This document shows, one piece after another, positions 35,088 to 48,462 of a stretch of 64,000 nucleotides of DNA. The stretch's first letter is position 1; each line of letters opens with the position of its first letter. The notes under the pieces were generated by a model, which was given only the letters and a program-made list of their open reading frames with translations, did not search any database and had not been told where the DNA came from. The stretch is taken from contig CAJQUW010001718.1 of the NCBI GenBank assembly GCA_907163375.1, positions 248,001 through 312,000 of the forward strand, read 5' to 3'. The DNA is from Prostheceraeus crozeri (lineage: Eukaryota > Platyhelminthes > Polycladida > Euryleptidae). A program made the translations under genes and the position numbers.

Positions 35088-35400
35088 TTTATAATAATAA
35101 TAAGTAGGCGTTTATTCTCAATAAATGGAAATCACATAAAGACACAAGTGCAAAGTCAAAAGTAAAATATTGCAGGAAGGATCAATTTCGGGTCAATTTC
35201 GGCACCATCTTGCAAGACACAAGAGATATTATCGTAGAGTGAATATTCTGCTGGATAATATGCATATGTATGTATGCATCTGTCGAGCAATAGGGAATAC
35301 GGTGATGACCGGTGGCCGGTAACTGTGGAGGAACAAGATGCAGGACTCGTTGCAGATCATGCGATGAGTTCGTTTCTGCAGTCACTTCATTTGAGAAGTG
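35088..35400 (-). mobile_element. Possible LINE 3' end with (TTAT)n tail
   Basis: AATAATAATAAGTAGGCGTTTATTC at its 5' plus-strand edge resembles the tail of the minus-strand LINE at 11,074 (AATAATAATAAAGACGTTTATT, compared in parts). Read on the minus strand this is an untranslated end finishing in TTATTATTATT. No protein motif supports it. Confidence 0.3.
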
Positions 35401-36829
35401 ACACTCACAGGAAGTTTACAAAATAGGGGAGCTGCATATTATTTTTGCATATATTATATAATTTAATGTAATATAAATATAATTTAATTTATATTCTTTA
35501 TTTTTGCCGCGTCGCCAGAATTTTTCTATGGGAAGAGCGGTTAAAAAGCACCGATCGTACCGACAAAAAACGGTCCATCATCTGTCTAGCACATTCATAC
35601 ATATCATAATTTATTTGCATAGTTAAATATGATTCTCACGTGACTGAAAATTGTTATGCGCGACAAATACCTAGGTTACATATAGGTGACTTATACCTAT
35701 GAAGCATGCCTATAAAGGTGTCTTATTCACGCTAATACATGTATGTGTACATATTATCATTGCTGAATAAGCTTATTTGTACCACATATCGAACATACTT
35801 GTGAAATCGCCTACATGTATTATAAAAATTTCATATTATTTTCTTATTAAATATTTAATGTCACAATATTACAATTAGTTACCATTCAAAGAATTCTTTA
35901 AAATATCGAATTCTTGCGAAGCTGCTCAACGACAGTAAAAAACGAAGTGAAGAAGGTGTCTTTATCTCTAGAGAAAAGAAACCGTTTTTCCTCTTATTGT
36001 AACCGAACGAAGGATTGGCAAAAATTCAAGGGATTGAGATATTTTCTCAAATACGAGTGAAATCATTTGTCTCTAGAAGTAACAGAATCAAATGACACAG
36101 GACTAATAACATTCTAACATTTTGCATGCACACGACTTACATCTATTAGAACTGGGCAATCAGAACAAAGAAAGTAATTTGCCTTCAATTGTATTCATTT
36201 ATATGCATGCATTATTGGAGTGAGAGCGCCACTTAGTGGTATAAAACCATTACATGCAGGCATTTATTGGAAAGTTCCTTGTTCCACTTTGCCGCACTCA
36301 AAGAAAGGAGAATGCATTTATCCCATTTGTGACATCTCTTCTGAATATCGCTTGATGTTTGTCACATATTAATTTGCATTTTATTGCTTATTCACTTCAT
36401 TACTTTTAATACATGCGTGTGAGCTTTCCATGTTCAACTGGAAATTGAATTGTAAATTTGTGATTACCATTCCTAAAAAAAATGCTTATCTTATATTGTA
36501 TTACTTGATTGCGGGTGACATCTCACTGGTGTCGCTTTGTTACAGTGCCGGCCTGGGTTAGAATCAAGTATAGATCACTTAAATGAGAAGCAAATCATTC
36601 AAGTCGCATCTTCAGGTCAATAATCTTATTATAATAAAGCTGAGCTTTTAGCAATGGTAGCTCATCGAATTGCTAATTTAACAAACTATATTACCTCTCC
36701 AAGTTGTCATGAAATGGAGGATTTGTAGAATACTATTCTTTCTGTTTTTTCTGTTCTTTCTGAGCCAGTCTTTGCGAAACAGGAAAGACTCTTTGCTTAA
36801 GAACAACAGCCCTATTTGCTTAAAAAGAA
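35401..36829. other. No gene seen
   Basis: AT-rich sequence; no recognisable elements. Confidence 0.4.
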
Positions 36830-37262
36830 AAAATATGGATGGAATCATATTGCCTGCCATGACGTATGGTGCGGAGACCTGGTCCTTCATGAAGAAACAG
36901 ATTGATATCTTAGCCGTAGCTCAAAGGAATATGGAAGATCTACCCTTGGTATCACGAGAAGAGACAGATGGAGAAACGAAAACATACGGGCAAAAACAGC
37001 AGTCTGTGACATCACAAGAAAGATACATTCCTTGACGTGGTCGTGGGCTGGACACCTAACCAGAATGTCAAACAACCGATGGGCTAAGAAATGCACAGAA
37101 TGGACCCCAAGACATTGCAAGAGAAAGCGTGGACATCAGAGGCGAAGATGGAGGGGTGGTATCGAAGCGATTACCAAGGAAGTGACCTGGATGCGCCTAC
37201 CTCAAGACCGAACGAATCAGATGGCGTAGATTGGAGAGGCTATCGGCCAGCAGTGGCCTGAG
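36830..37262 (+). mobile_element. RTE-type LINE, polyprotein C-terminus (relic)
   Basis: The plus-strand frames read GIILPAMTYGAETWSFMKK, AVAQRNMEDL and, after a frame change, WSWAGHLTRMSNNRWAKKCT, EWTPRHCKRKRGHQRRRW, ending DRTNQMA and WRRLERL. This is the well-known post-RT region of RTE-type non-LTR elements (YGAETW, AQRxME, KWxWAGHVARxxDxRW, RGRxxxRW). Reverse transcriptase and endonuclease are absent through 5' truncation. Confidence 0.85.
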
Positions 37263-38734
37263 TGGCTGAAAAGAAATAAAGATTCTTTCTTCTGCATTGC
37301 TGTCATGATCAGTCAGATTCGTGTACATTTCTCCAAAAGTGTAGCAATTTGCACATCTCACAGGTGGTACTGGGTCTCGACTCATGTTAATTTAATGAAA
37401 TCGAAACTGTATACACATTGGGGATTTAATATATGCTGAGTGGCTATTATACTTAATATACTTACTCTATGGGGGAAACGCTGTAAAATGTTCCAATGAA
37501 CACACAAGTAAGCCAATACTCGACTTCATGCTCTCATTAAAACCGGATTATTCAACACATGATTTAACTAACTGTAGAGTAGTCAAACCGTTTATTTCCA
37601 ACTTGGAACGCGTAGTACAAGTATACATAACATTGATGTGATGAGTGATGAAATGAGAAAAATGTCCATATACAATGAATGATGGATGGAGGATGAGATG
37701 TACAAGTGAAATGATGATACGGATCGGAAGGAAAGGCCATTACATGCATTACAAGTCAAATGTCAAAATTGATCATGAATTCTCTGCATATTGAAAAACA
37801 TGTGTGTTCAATAATATTAACATTATCTCACGTCTTAGTATTCTTATGAATGAATAAATCTTCGCTGTGATTTTGCATCTTTTCTGGATTAATTTCTTGT
37901 TTATATAATAATCACTATTTGTTTATAAGTTTTATTAATAAGTTTTGGAGAGCCGGTCAATATATAGTGCAAGGACAGATATACAGTAGCAAGCATTTAA
38001 TCAGATAAAAATGAAGTTATCAAGTAACTTACCTGCAATCAAATTGACAATGATTGAGAGATATTTAATATTCTGTAGCAATGACCGGCTCTCCTTGTAT
38101 TTCGTCCGTTAGTTATGTATTGATTGGGTAGAGATTTGGTTTGCAGCAGTAAGAAGTATCAATATCTGAACTCTGAATCAGCTCATGTCATATTCGAGCA
38201 CAGTTCACTACAGATCTGGATCCACATAGCACGGAAGTACGTAGTTTTTGATGGACGTGACAGCGGGCATAGTAGTACATGTAAATGTATGAATGCAGTA
38301 AAGTGATAGCACGGGATCGCAGCTATTTCGTCACATCTCTCTCAGCGGGAAGTTGGTTTTTAAAATATTTTAAACGCGCCACTGACTCAATGGCAAAGCG
38401 CTGGTGGAAAGACTTCTGTTATCAGAAGGTGAGCGTCTTTACAGTTCATGCGAAGAAGATAGGATTTTGGAAATTCTACGATGTAGGCTGTGGTTTATGG
38501 AGTAGAAAAGAAATTCAATTAATTTCGAGTGAATGAAACTCATCAAGAACAGAAAGTTGCACAAAAACTTGTACAGGTCAATATAAAATACACATTGAAA
38601 CTAGCTGTTTTAGAGACAGTGCATGAAGGAACGCTGACAAATATTATGAGAGTTAAGACGCGTCAATGAGCAGTGTGGGAGAAAATAACAGTCTACACGC
38701 GCACTCAGTACAGGAAGTCTTCGATTCAGATGAT
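37263..38734. other. No gene seen apart from one small MITE
   Basis: Contains the 148-bp element at 37,947-38,094, otherwise no recognised features. Confidence 0.4.
37947..38094. mobile_element. 148-bp MITE-like element
   Basis: Perfect 13-bp terminal inverted repeats, GGAGAGCCGGTCA and TGACCGGCTCTCC, bound 148 bp of AT-rich sequence. Further partial pairing lies inside (TACAG on both sides). Flanks show only TT on each side, so the target duplication is short or lost. Family not recognised. Confidence 0.6.
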
Positions 38735-39035
38735 GAGTTGGGAGATGACTTTCACAGAATGATGAACACGCTGTGACTACTACGAATCTGCGCGTCTGCC
38801 GAGTTCTGCCTCATTCCTCTTCTTGTCAGACAGGATCAAATAAGAGCACTTGTTTATCCAATGGGACGCAGATTGCAGTTTTTGGTTAAAATGAAATTTT
38901 TTATGTTTTCGCTGATTTTGTCAAAAATCCTAAGTCTACAGCCGCAATTAGAATTCTTCAAGTCATTTCTTATGATCAGCATGTGCTAGTACTCGTATCA
39001 TACTTCTGATCCGGAATGTGTGCGAGACGGTGGCT

Positions 39036-39478
39036 AAGTGTGTATTAAATTCCTCTAAGTGCCTCTGCCTTTCACGAGGTCGCTATATCTATGCGCCCTG
39101 CTCCTGGCACCACCATGAAAAATGGCTTGCCAGCCGGGATTGGAACCCAGTCCTCGAAGTGCTAGCTCGACACGAAGATCACCATGACCAGCGAAGCACA
39201 CCTTCCACGACCGTGTCAGAAACAAACACAGCTCTAGGCGCGCATTATGACATGCAATCGTGGAAGGTGTGCTTCGCTTGAAGGTGATCTTCGAGCTGCG
39301 TTAGCATTTCGAAGACTGGGTTCGATTCTCAGCAGGCAAGCCATTTTTCATGGTGATGCCAGCAACAGGGCGCATGGATATACAGGATATGTATCTTTCC
39401 GATCTCGAGAAACCAGGGGATCGATTGTCCGAGGTCGCCTAGACGCAGGGGATTTTTGCTATTGTCCTCTAAGGGCTT
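39036..39478. mobile_element. Inverted pair of tRNA-derived SINE-like repeats
   Basis: The minus-strand unit (about 39,215 down to 39,080) and plus-strand unit (about 39,255 to 39,400) share AAGGTGTGCTTCGCT, GGTGATCTTCG, a B-box-like GGGTTCCAATCCC or GGGTTCGATTCTC, then AGCCATTTTTCATGGTG. The two face each other head to head across about 40 bp. Their position inside the fold-back element dates them as younger than it. The A box is not clear. Confidence 0.55.
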
Positions 39479-39613
39479 GTAGTTGTCGACATTAAGAGGA
39501 TCATCAAATATGAATGTGTTTAGGTTCATAGAAATGGGTGCATGAACAAAACAGGAAATTACATCAAGAAATTTCATGTCAAAGATTGCGACTCTGTGCT
39601 TAGTACTTTACAT

Positions 39614-39897
39614 CACTGTAAACTATAATATAAAAATATATATATAAACCGTAAATATCTGTTAAAATTGAAAGCTAAAATTACTTTCACGGTTTTTTGC
39701 AGTCTGAACTGCCATTATCCGTAAAAGCAGACGTTTATTTATCTGATATGAACGGATTTGATCTGTTAGGCTACGTCATCACTCATCACGTTGTGACGTC
39801 ATCATTTTAACAGATATTTGCGGATATTTTCTGTGAACCTTTTCTGTGAAGTTTAGCGGTTATTTTAGATGTTTTTAACAATGTACAGTTTACAGTG
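39614..39897. mobile_element. 284-bp MITE with CACTGTAAAC ends
   Basis: The left end CACTGTAAACTATAA and right end, in reverse complement CACTGTAAACTGTAC, match at 12 of 15 or more positions. The element cuts the otherwise continuous right arm of the surrounding fold-back copy. Flanking ACTTTA occurs on both sides with an unclear boundary, so the target duplication is not resolved. A relative with CACTGTAAACCG ends is at 48,463. Confidence 0.65.
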
Positions 39898-40075
39898 CAC
39901 TTTATCACAGAAAACATAGAAACTGCAATCTGCGTCCCTTTGGATTAGCGGTTTTTCTTTGATCTTGTCTGACAAGAAGACAGGCAGAAGTAGGCAGAGG
40001 GTGTACATGTACATCATTCTGTGAAAGTCTCAGCCTTGTTCCCTGCAGAAGCTCACTCTGGCTTCAGAGCCCAAC

Positions 40076-42869
40076 TAGAATGAGTCACATTAAACTCAAC
40101 AACATTGTATTGAAGACACGATTCACTGTTTCTTGCACTTTCGAGCCCAGCCCAAAACTATCAGGCACAAGAGTGATTTAATTGACGAGGTCCGATAAAC
40201 ATGACGAATGGTGCTAGGGTTTCTAAATTTACTCGCAGTGATATTTATTTAACTGATAGATCGTTCCGACACCTGAAAAAACTAGAGAAAATTCATGAAT
40301 AGAAAACAAAATATCTAAACTTTTCACACATTAATGATCTTTAGAACTGCATATTTGAAGGCACTAGGTTTGAAACACCCCTCTCTGCGCTTTTCATGCA
40401 GTCAGATAATGCCACCTGAGCGCCAGGGAGCATATTTGAAGTGTTAATGACATGTGGTTGAAGGACGTAGTCAGTGCAGCCGAATGGTTTCAATTGCTTG
40501 CTTCATTTCGACATTCGGTTGCAGCTTTGCCATTTAATACACATGCATGTAGTCTAAGAATTCGGAGTGCCTAATCATCAACATCTGTAATTTTGTTTTT
40601 TGCCACAGACGAGTTGCTTTTTTGTACTTCAAGCGTCTTTGTTTACTGTTTTTGAGGACTTCAGGTAAACACAAATTTGCTCTGATAGATGAGTAATTTA
40701 GAAGTAAATAAAGACTTCTACAAATGGTGTCAGCTTGAGGGATCATGAGCATTCATTATAAGGTGATTCAGTCACTTTTATATCGTGTTTTGTAAACAAT
40801 CTCCATTTGCTATTATTACTTCGTCCTAATTTTCTATTGACATAACATGCTGCAATGTAATGTCCCGCCGACTGGTGAGTCAATTAAGTCTTTGATATTT
40901 CACTTGTAAATTCTCTGAAGATCAGTTAATATACTATCTAAATATTGAGTTGCATCCTCAAATAGACCTAAATAGCTGCCATTTCATCCAAAATCAGGAA
41001 TCATCAGGAGGCCTAGTTCACATCCCTCAGTATCGACACAGCTTCGTATTTAAAGTTGTAGCCTTCGTGGAATACAGATGTTAAAGGAAAGTTATTGTTT
41101 GAATACTTTGTTACCCCAAGAAAGAAGCATTCCTCATGAGCTGAGTTATAACTATGCTGGAAACGAAATATAGGATGGTTAATTGGTTCTAAACAGCATC
41201 GGAATATATTCATCTATTTTACTATAATAAAATATGACTTGCTGTTTAATTTCATGTCTAATATATCGGTAAAAGCTTTCACCATTACCGACTTTGATGC
41301 AAATGCAACTTTTTTTCAAAGCAAGAATTGGCCGAAAGTACACCATGAAACACTAGTAGATGGAACGGTAGATGGCAAATGATTGAATAAATAAATATTG
41401 AATTACTGCGACCTCAGCGCACCGCCGTAACTTTTTCGACGTGTCCTTAAAATTGGGTGAACTGCAGAGCACGTAAACAAACGCACCAGATCACCTCTCA
41501 TAAAAAGTAAAATGAACAATAGAAAACTACTAACATGAATGCATGGAATATCACTTGTATATGAGAATAAATTATTAAGAACATGCGAAATAGCAGTGTT
41601 CTACATAGATGATTCAACATCACAGAACAAATGCGCTGCTGGCCGCCTAAACAGTTCGCATGAGTGCTTCAATTTTCATAAAGCTGAATCCAAGCCACCT
41701 GCTGCCCTTCAAGGATGTCTCGACAGGCGGAGGCTCAAGGAAAACTCCCAGTTGACCCTCACCCGACTGAGGTGTTTTCCGAACGCGCCCCACGGAGGGG
41801 GGCGAATTTCTCCCCCCTGATGATCTCCCAAACTATTGCACCAATTTTTCCAAACCACACATCATCGAACAGGCATTGAAAGGGGATTCAGAAAATCAGC
41901 ATCAGGTTTATTTCTAAAGTCATCCCTGGACTCAGATGAAGGTCAAAAACAACAAATTTTTAGCGAATTTCCATTAGATCACTGTTTGAATTAGAAAATG
42001 ACAACAGAAGCTAATAAATCATGCATTAATGGAAGGATCTGGTTGAGGCTAATAAAGCAATGATAATTAATCGTTCTGAGATTGCAGCAGTGTACTAGAT
42101 GAGGTCAAAAGTCAAATAATTCAAAACTTTAGTTCAACTCAAATATCACAAAAATCGCACATTTTAGTATTTAGCTTCTGAAGGTGAAGAAACAAGCCAA
42201 TTCGGTGACTTTTATGGAGAAACTGAGGCTCAAGGCAATATGATTCTCAAAAATTTCAATGATTGCTGATCAGATGCAGAACTAAAAATCACTGAAATGA
42301 GAAAAAATCATATTTGAAATTTGAATTTCAAACATGCATACACAATAAGCAGATAATTTTTAATTCAAAGATATTGCATTTGTGAATATCTCTATATTAA
42401 TACTGTAGGAAGAATCCTCTATGTAATCTCAACTTACTTCATCAAGAATTGATGCCGAAATATTCCCCAAATCAGCCAAAATATTCCAAACATTCAAATT
42501 TCAAAATAGCTCTCACGCCAAAATTATTGTCCCAAATTTATTATCCTTCTGTCATACCTAGAAAGCAAATTACTAGAAATCTGTCATAGCTTGCTTGGAT
42601 TAAAATATATTCAAAAAATTCGCCCGGGGTACGCCCTCCCCCTCCACTGGGACGAGGGATGAACTCCGGGTCGGTGCCGCTCGTCAGCCCTTTTCTAAGT
42701 GCTTCGCATCCAGTTTGCGTTATCAAAAAATGAGGTTGGTGGCCGGAAGGGTATCTTCCTGCAAAATCCTATGTCAAACTTCATGATGTTGGCGCGGATG
42801 AATTAGACTGGGGCAGGCCTCGGAAGTAACGCCAGTTACGCAGTACAATGTCGAGAAGTGAGTTGCACT
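40076..42869. other. No gene seen
   Basis: Two GC-rich patches, at 41,770-41,815 and 42,620-42,680, contrast with the AT-rich surroundings but hold no recognised gene or terminus. Confidence 0.4.
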
Positions 42870-45330
42870 TACCTCATCAAGAGCGTATAAGGCTGGGAAG
42901 GTAGCTGAAAGAGAAGGGGCGAGGGCGGAGGTCGTTTGAAGGGACCTGGTAATCGGAAGTCTCACCTTGGGAAGGTGAGATTCCGGCTGACCGGAAAAGG
43001 AGAGGAAGTGGCAGATGTGACGGAGAGAGAGAAGGTCGATGTATTGCGCTTGCAGGGCCAGCATGCAGAGGAGATGGGGAACACCTACATGGGAATGGAC
43101 AATGGGAGAAGTGGAGTGGGAATTGTATTGAGTTAGGAGCTAAATCACGGGAAATTGCAAGTAAGCAGGGAATCAGAAAGAGTTGTGAGGGAAAGTTGAA
43201 TTTGAAAAAACGACAGTGAATATTACTTGCGTGCACGCACCACAAGTAGGGTGCACATTATTGAGGAAAACGATGATTTGCGGGAATCACTGGGCTGTCA
43301 TGGTGAAATTCCCTGAGTCAGAAATTGCGTGGGCCACAGGTGATTTCAGTGGCTTTGCAGGAGAGCCCTAACACGGAGGTCATCGAATTCGAAAAGTACG
43401 ATGTGGGAGAGAGAAATGAAGGATGCCGAATAGTGAACTTCGTTATCGCAAATGAAATGACGGTGACCCATAGTTACTTCAAGAAAAAGCCTCCTAGACT
43501 AACACTAATCTGTCTGTAGCAGCAATGAACTTTACCGAAAGAAAAGCAACAGGAGCTGTTGATATGTAGAGTTGCACTGTCAACAAAACAAAAGAGACTG
43601 GTAAAGCAGAAAAAATATACAGGGGAAAGTTCGTCCAGAAAGTCGAGGAAATACTAGGTGAAAAAGGAGTGCCTGGATGGGCTTAAGCACTGCAATGAAA
43701 TAAGCGGCAAGGGAAGTGATAGCAGTCACGTCAGGAAAGCGCGGAAAGAAGGAAGAGACGTCCACTGCTAACTCCAGTGTACGAAAGCGACTGTAAAAAG
43801 AGAATAACAAAATATACGAAAGCGCTATTGTTCGTGTTCATTTGCTGTGAAAGTGATTGGCTAATCTATTGATTAGACTTAGTGTCTTTATATCTCAGTT
43901 TGATTTATTGAATAGGAAGACAAGTCATTTTCGTAGGTAGAGGACATGAACAATAGCGAAACTGTGCATTTTTCTATTCTCTTTAGTTCCTCGGTTTCGC
44001 AAGTAGCTCTGGTAGCGTGCAGTATCAATGTCGCAAATCTTGCGCCTCTTGTGTTGTATAACTGTGTTCACTGAATGCATGCAGATACTTGTGAACCAAA
44101 GAATATAGGTTATTATTAGTCTGCAGTGTATTTGTGAGATGGAAGGTACAGAATGCTAACAAAGAGAAAAAAGGAGCGAATGAAAGATGGGGACCTGAGC
44201 AGATGTGAGGAAGCCATCGAAGCATGCAAGAAAGCAAACAAAGATGCAAAGCGTGGGCGGAAGGAAAGGACGCAGTGTATGAGGACCTACATGTACGTAT
44301 ACCTGCAGTAGTCTGGAAAGCAAAGATGGAAAACAGATTGCGATTCTCTTGGCAAAACAAAGGATAAGTAATATCACGATGTATACGAGACAAAGGTAAG
44401 ATAAGATAAGATAATATATATATTCTTTTGTGAATGGAAATCCTGGCAATACAGATGCTACAGATGCTCTTTTTTACGATAGCCTCAATATGAGATTCTA
44501 ATCCAGGCGTGAATTCAAATGGACTCCAAGAACTTTAATTGCATCACATTGTTTCATAATCATTGGTGATGGCAAGGATACGTTATTACGAGTGTTTAGC
44601 ATAAAACATGATTTTTCTGTGTTGACTGTTAGTCCGTTTTTAGCACACCAAGTTGAGAGATGATTGACTTCGTCTGTAATACTCGTAATGAAACAAAACA
44701 CCGGGAAGGGCAAGGGGATTTACATTGCCTAGCATTACATGTGTAACTGCTTGAAACTGAGGGAAGTTAAAGAGAATTACAGTCGTCTAATTCAAGATGC
44801 GTATGTTAATAGTAAAACACGAGTGATATGTGAGGATGGTGAGACTTTGTGGTCATGGTGGGAGTGCATCAAGAATCCGCCCTAAGCCCGCTCCTATTTG
44901 CTATAGTCATAGACTGCATGATCAATAACATTCAGGGAGAAGCATCTGGGTCATGCTTTTGAGACCCAGAGAGGAGGTAGAACTGAGTCTGGAGATGTGG
45001 AGAGGAGTAATGGAGGTTGAAGATGAATAAAGTTATCATGAAAGTAAGCAGACAGAAGACGGAGTACCTCAAGCTGAAGGCAACGACGGAGGAAGACAAT
45101 GATGAGAAAGAAGAAACGTAGGTGAAGTTACAGGGTAAGGTGGTGAGGCAAGTAAAGGTGCTCAACTATCTGTGGCTGGTCAAGCGGATGGAGGGTCAGA
45201 AATAAAGGTGACAAGGAAATTTCAGGCGGGGACCATGGAAGGAGATTGCAGACGCTATGTGCGACAAGAAGGTAACGCTGAAATTGAAAATGAAGATGTA
45301 CAAAGTGATGGTGAGAGGAATAATGGCAGG
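42870..45330 (+). mobile_element. APE-type LINE spanning endonuclease and RT, heavily decayed
   Basis: The pieces follow the expected order on the plus strand. The APE endonuclease comes first: LTGKGEEVADVTEREKVDVL, GVGIVLS, VNITCVHAPQVGCT, TGDFSGFAG, then NEGCRIVNFVIAN and YFKKKP (42,970-43,510). A basic linker has KFVQKVEEILGEKGVPGW (43,620-43,690). Reverse transcriptase follows: RLIQDAYVNSKTRVIC, then VGVHQESALSPLLFAIVIDC (44,790-44,920), KVIMKVSRQKTEYLKLK (45,025-45,090), and DAMCDKKVTLKLKMK (45,240-45,300). Many frame changes and the missing YADD region show it is old. A different LINE is inserted at 44,393-44,720. The strong purine bias of the plus strand makes Ser/Pro/Leu-rich shadow frames on the other strand. 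Confidence 0.88.
44393..44720 (-). mobile_element. CR1/L2-type LINE fragment nested in the larger LINE
   Basis: The minus-strand frame reads EVNHLSTWCAKNGLTVNTEK, SCFMLNTRNN and DAIKVLGVHLNSRLD, the segment just after the YADD box in CR1/L2/Jockey-type reverse transcriptases. Its 3' side ends in a CTTAT-repeat tail (minus sense, about 44,396-44,415). Orientation opposite to the host LINE and presence of a tail mark it as a separate later insertion. Confidence 0.82.
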
Positions 45331-48300
45331 TGGCAGAGATGACACTGTTGAGATGATGGGATATCTTCGGAGGCCGAATTCTGCTTTCTGTTGTGTCTGC
45401 CATCTTCCTGCTCTATTATATTAATTTGACAAGAAGAGATAGCAAGATAGTTATCCTCATTTGCATTATTTGACAAGATCTTTACTTGTTCCACTGGTAT
45501 TCTGTAAGGCATCTTGCGAAATAATATCTTAGTAGAATATAAATGAGCACTGATGCAATTTTATCTAATCTTTTGTATCGAAGGCAGTTCAAAAACAGAC
45601 TTTAACCCTCCAATGGAACGCCACATCAACAAGGAGATTGAAAAATAGACCGCCACGACTGTCAATCTTAAGGTTTTGTGCATATATCACATTTTCTGTA
45701 GCAAAATTGCTTTATTCGTTGCACCCGTTCTTTCTATTCACTGCACCCGCCTATCCTAGTTCAAATATACAATCAGTACATCTAAAGAATTATGATATAC
45801 AGTTATTGAATCTGAGGATTTGCATAGAATAATTCAATATTTCCTCGCATGTCGTCGTGACAAGAGTTGTCCAGTTATGATGCAATATCCGCAAAGTCTT
45901 GTAAACTCTTTCCAGCCGACAGATTTATTTATTTATCAATCCAAAGTACAATTCCAGAAAATGATGAAATTTTGCATCTTAAGTTTGTCTTTCAATTCTA
46001 AAATGTCATCATTGACCCGCAAGTAGCCTTCGGTATGAGATTGTCATACTTAGATCCATAATTTCTGTTCGGAAATTGTCAATGATGGATTGAAGAGTGA
46101 AAATGGTCGGAAATTCTCACACGGCAAAATACTTGCTGAATTATTCTGTTTGTTATATGGCTGAGAGCTTTGACCGCTGAAGTTATCAATCTGATAGGTG
46201 TGTGCAGATAAATAGGACATTTTCATGAAAACACATTCATCAAGTTAAAAACTAATTTCACCATCTCTTGACAGCCAATTCGATCTGATAACAACAATGT
46301 GGATGACCTCGGAGATAAAGGCATTCCAAGTCAAATATTTAACTTCAATTTATCATCGATTACTATTTCAGGCAACATCGTTCCCCCTCATATTTATAAA
46401 CATATTGAGCGTTAAAAGTGAGGCTGTCCGGCCGATTGTACCTTGTCATGTACAGCTCACGAATAGCAGGCATGTGTGTGCGTGTGTCTGTGAGAGAGAC
46501 TGTTATATTTCAAAGACTGGAACATAAACCCTTCGATTTTAGTCTAAAAAAGTTTAGAATTTAGAATTTTGAGAGAGTCACATAAATGAATGATGGTACA
46601 CGGGATTATTGAACATTGAAACATTGAATTTGCGTCGAATGAAAGCTAATATTATTGTAATAACATTTTCAGAAACATTATTTGAATTAGTATCAAAATG
46701 ATTCCTCCACTTCCTTTATTTTTCATCCATTTGTCCATTCTTTGCCGGTGACTCTCAGATGCTGGTGTGCATATATACACTGGTCAACAAACTCATCAGA
46801 AATAGACATAGTGATATTGATAACTGAAATTCCATATCAGAGAGCTTTCTATTTAGCCTGTATTACGATCAGATAGAAAATGTTAGGAACTAAACTTCAG
46901 TGCTTTCGGATGAATAAATAATAGTTGGTTGGCCTTAACTTCATTTCAAAGATCGTTCTTGAAGGACTATTCGAATTAATTACTTGCTCAAGTATCTCTT
47001 CCTCAGTATCTAAATGAAATAGCATTAAATTATTATTATGCAATCATGTAAATCAGTAGAACAATATTAAACTTCATTCGACATCTGTGATTCAAATACT
47101 TCGTCTGGTGAAGATGTCATTACCATCTTCATTACATATTGATGTATGTTTTACATATTGTATAATCAATCACACCATATGTGTTCATTGGCATTAGCAT
47201 TCAATAAAAGTTTCGGAATATCAGATGAAATTAATTTTGCAACTCTGTCCCCATTTATTTCCGTTCGGATGGCGCGGTTTCCGGATTATCAGAGTGCAGA
47301 TTAACGAGGTTTGTTTTATGATAAACTTTTCTTCATAACTTCATGATGGCCTTCGCCCGCAGCCTTTTAGCTGTCTTATTTGAAGTCATCTTGATATAGT
47401 TATTCGATAGTATTTCTTAGAATCATGAAAATGTAAACTTCAAACACCCTCCGCCGACCTCCTGATAATTATCACGTAAAACTGAACCATTTCTTCATTT
47501 TATGTCCATTGCTGTCATTGCACTTGGGACACGAAAGCTTTTTTCAAAATGTCTTTTGTTGATTATTTTATCTATTAACAAATTCTTCAATATTCTAAAG
47601 GATTTTAGGGCATCAAGCAAAAAGCAATAAATTATCACTCAAGTAACACATTCTTTTGCTGATAAACGCCAATAAATTAATAGCCTTCCTTCGCGCGTAG
47701 ATCTTCACTACTTTATCTTAATTGCTGACCAATATTTCAAAGTTCAAAGTCACATCAACCGTTATATATCGTACATAATGTTGAATTTATCTTTAATAAC
47801 GATCACTTGCAAATTGATGCAATTGATATGATTAGAGTTTCTTTACGATATTTCAATTTCTCTCGAATTAACGATTGTGATGCAAGACACATCATCCATG
47901 AATGCAATTTCTTATCTAAACTCTCATGTGAACTGCAAATGATGGGTGCAGTCAGAATTGTTTTATCAACCTATTTAGGAAATCGCATCTTGAAACTGGG
48001 GACAGATTGGTGTTGACAAAAAGGATAGTCGAACTGATGTTAGCATTCAAGCGCTTAAATGGAGAACAAATAATTGTCCATTAGTTCTACCAAGCGTCAG
48101 TCCTTAAGCCCACTCAAACGATTTCTCTTTTAACCAAATACAAACATGATTACGGTCATCAAGTTGATTTAAATCTTGGGGTGGTATGCTAACAATTCTC
48201 CGATTTTCGAAATGTCATTAGTCACACTGATGTAATGTTGAGAAATAATTTGCACTGTTACTGGGCATCGAAATAAACCAACTCTGCGAAGTTCTAGACA

Positions 48301-48462
48301 AATGTATGAAATAGCACGACGCACATCTCTTCATCATGCTGATCAAAGGCAACCTGATGGCGAGCATGTAAATGAGCTGGGCTTGGCTTTGGCTGACTTT
48401 GGTTATAATGATAATAACTTCCTTATTGTTCCACAAAGGCGGGAGCACAGATGACAGATGTG
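45331..48462. other. No gene seen
   Basis: AT-rich sequence. Frames at 45,638, 45,820, 46,297 and 47,807 are short and lack motifs. Confidence 0.4.

Larger units (their letters stand above)
38735..40075. mobile_element. Fold-back family, copy E, with two later insertions
   Basis: The arm 38,735-39,035 contains CTTTCACAGAATGATG, CCTCTTCTTGTCAGACAGGA and ATCAGCATGTGCTAG. The opposite arm runs from about 39,479 to 40,075. Compared with the copy at 28,442-29,167 the element lies in reverse orientation. Its centre is filled by an inverted pair of tRNA-like repeats, and its right arm by a 284-bp MITE. Both insertions are absent from the reference copy, so they came later. Confidence 0.75.

Noticed and set aside
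42774-43245. Ser/Pro-rich minus-strand frames
   Set aside because: They are shadows of the purine-rich plus-strand LINE endonuclease region.
44025-45512. Long Leu/Phe/Ser-rich minus-strand frames
   Set aside because: Mostly shadows of the plus-strand LINE; only 44,498-44,713 has real RT motifs and is reported.
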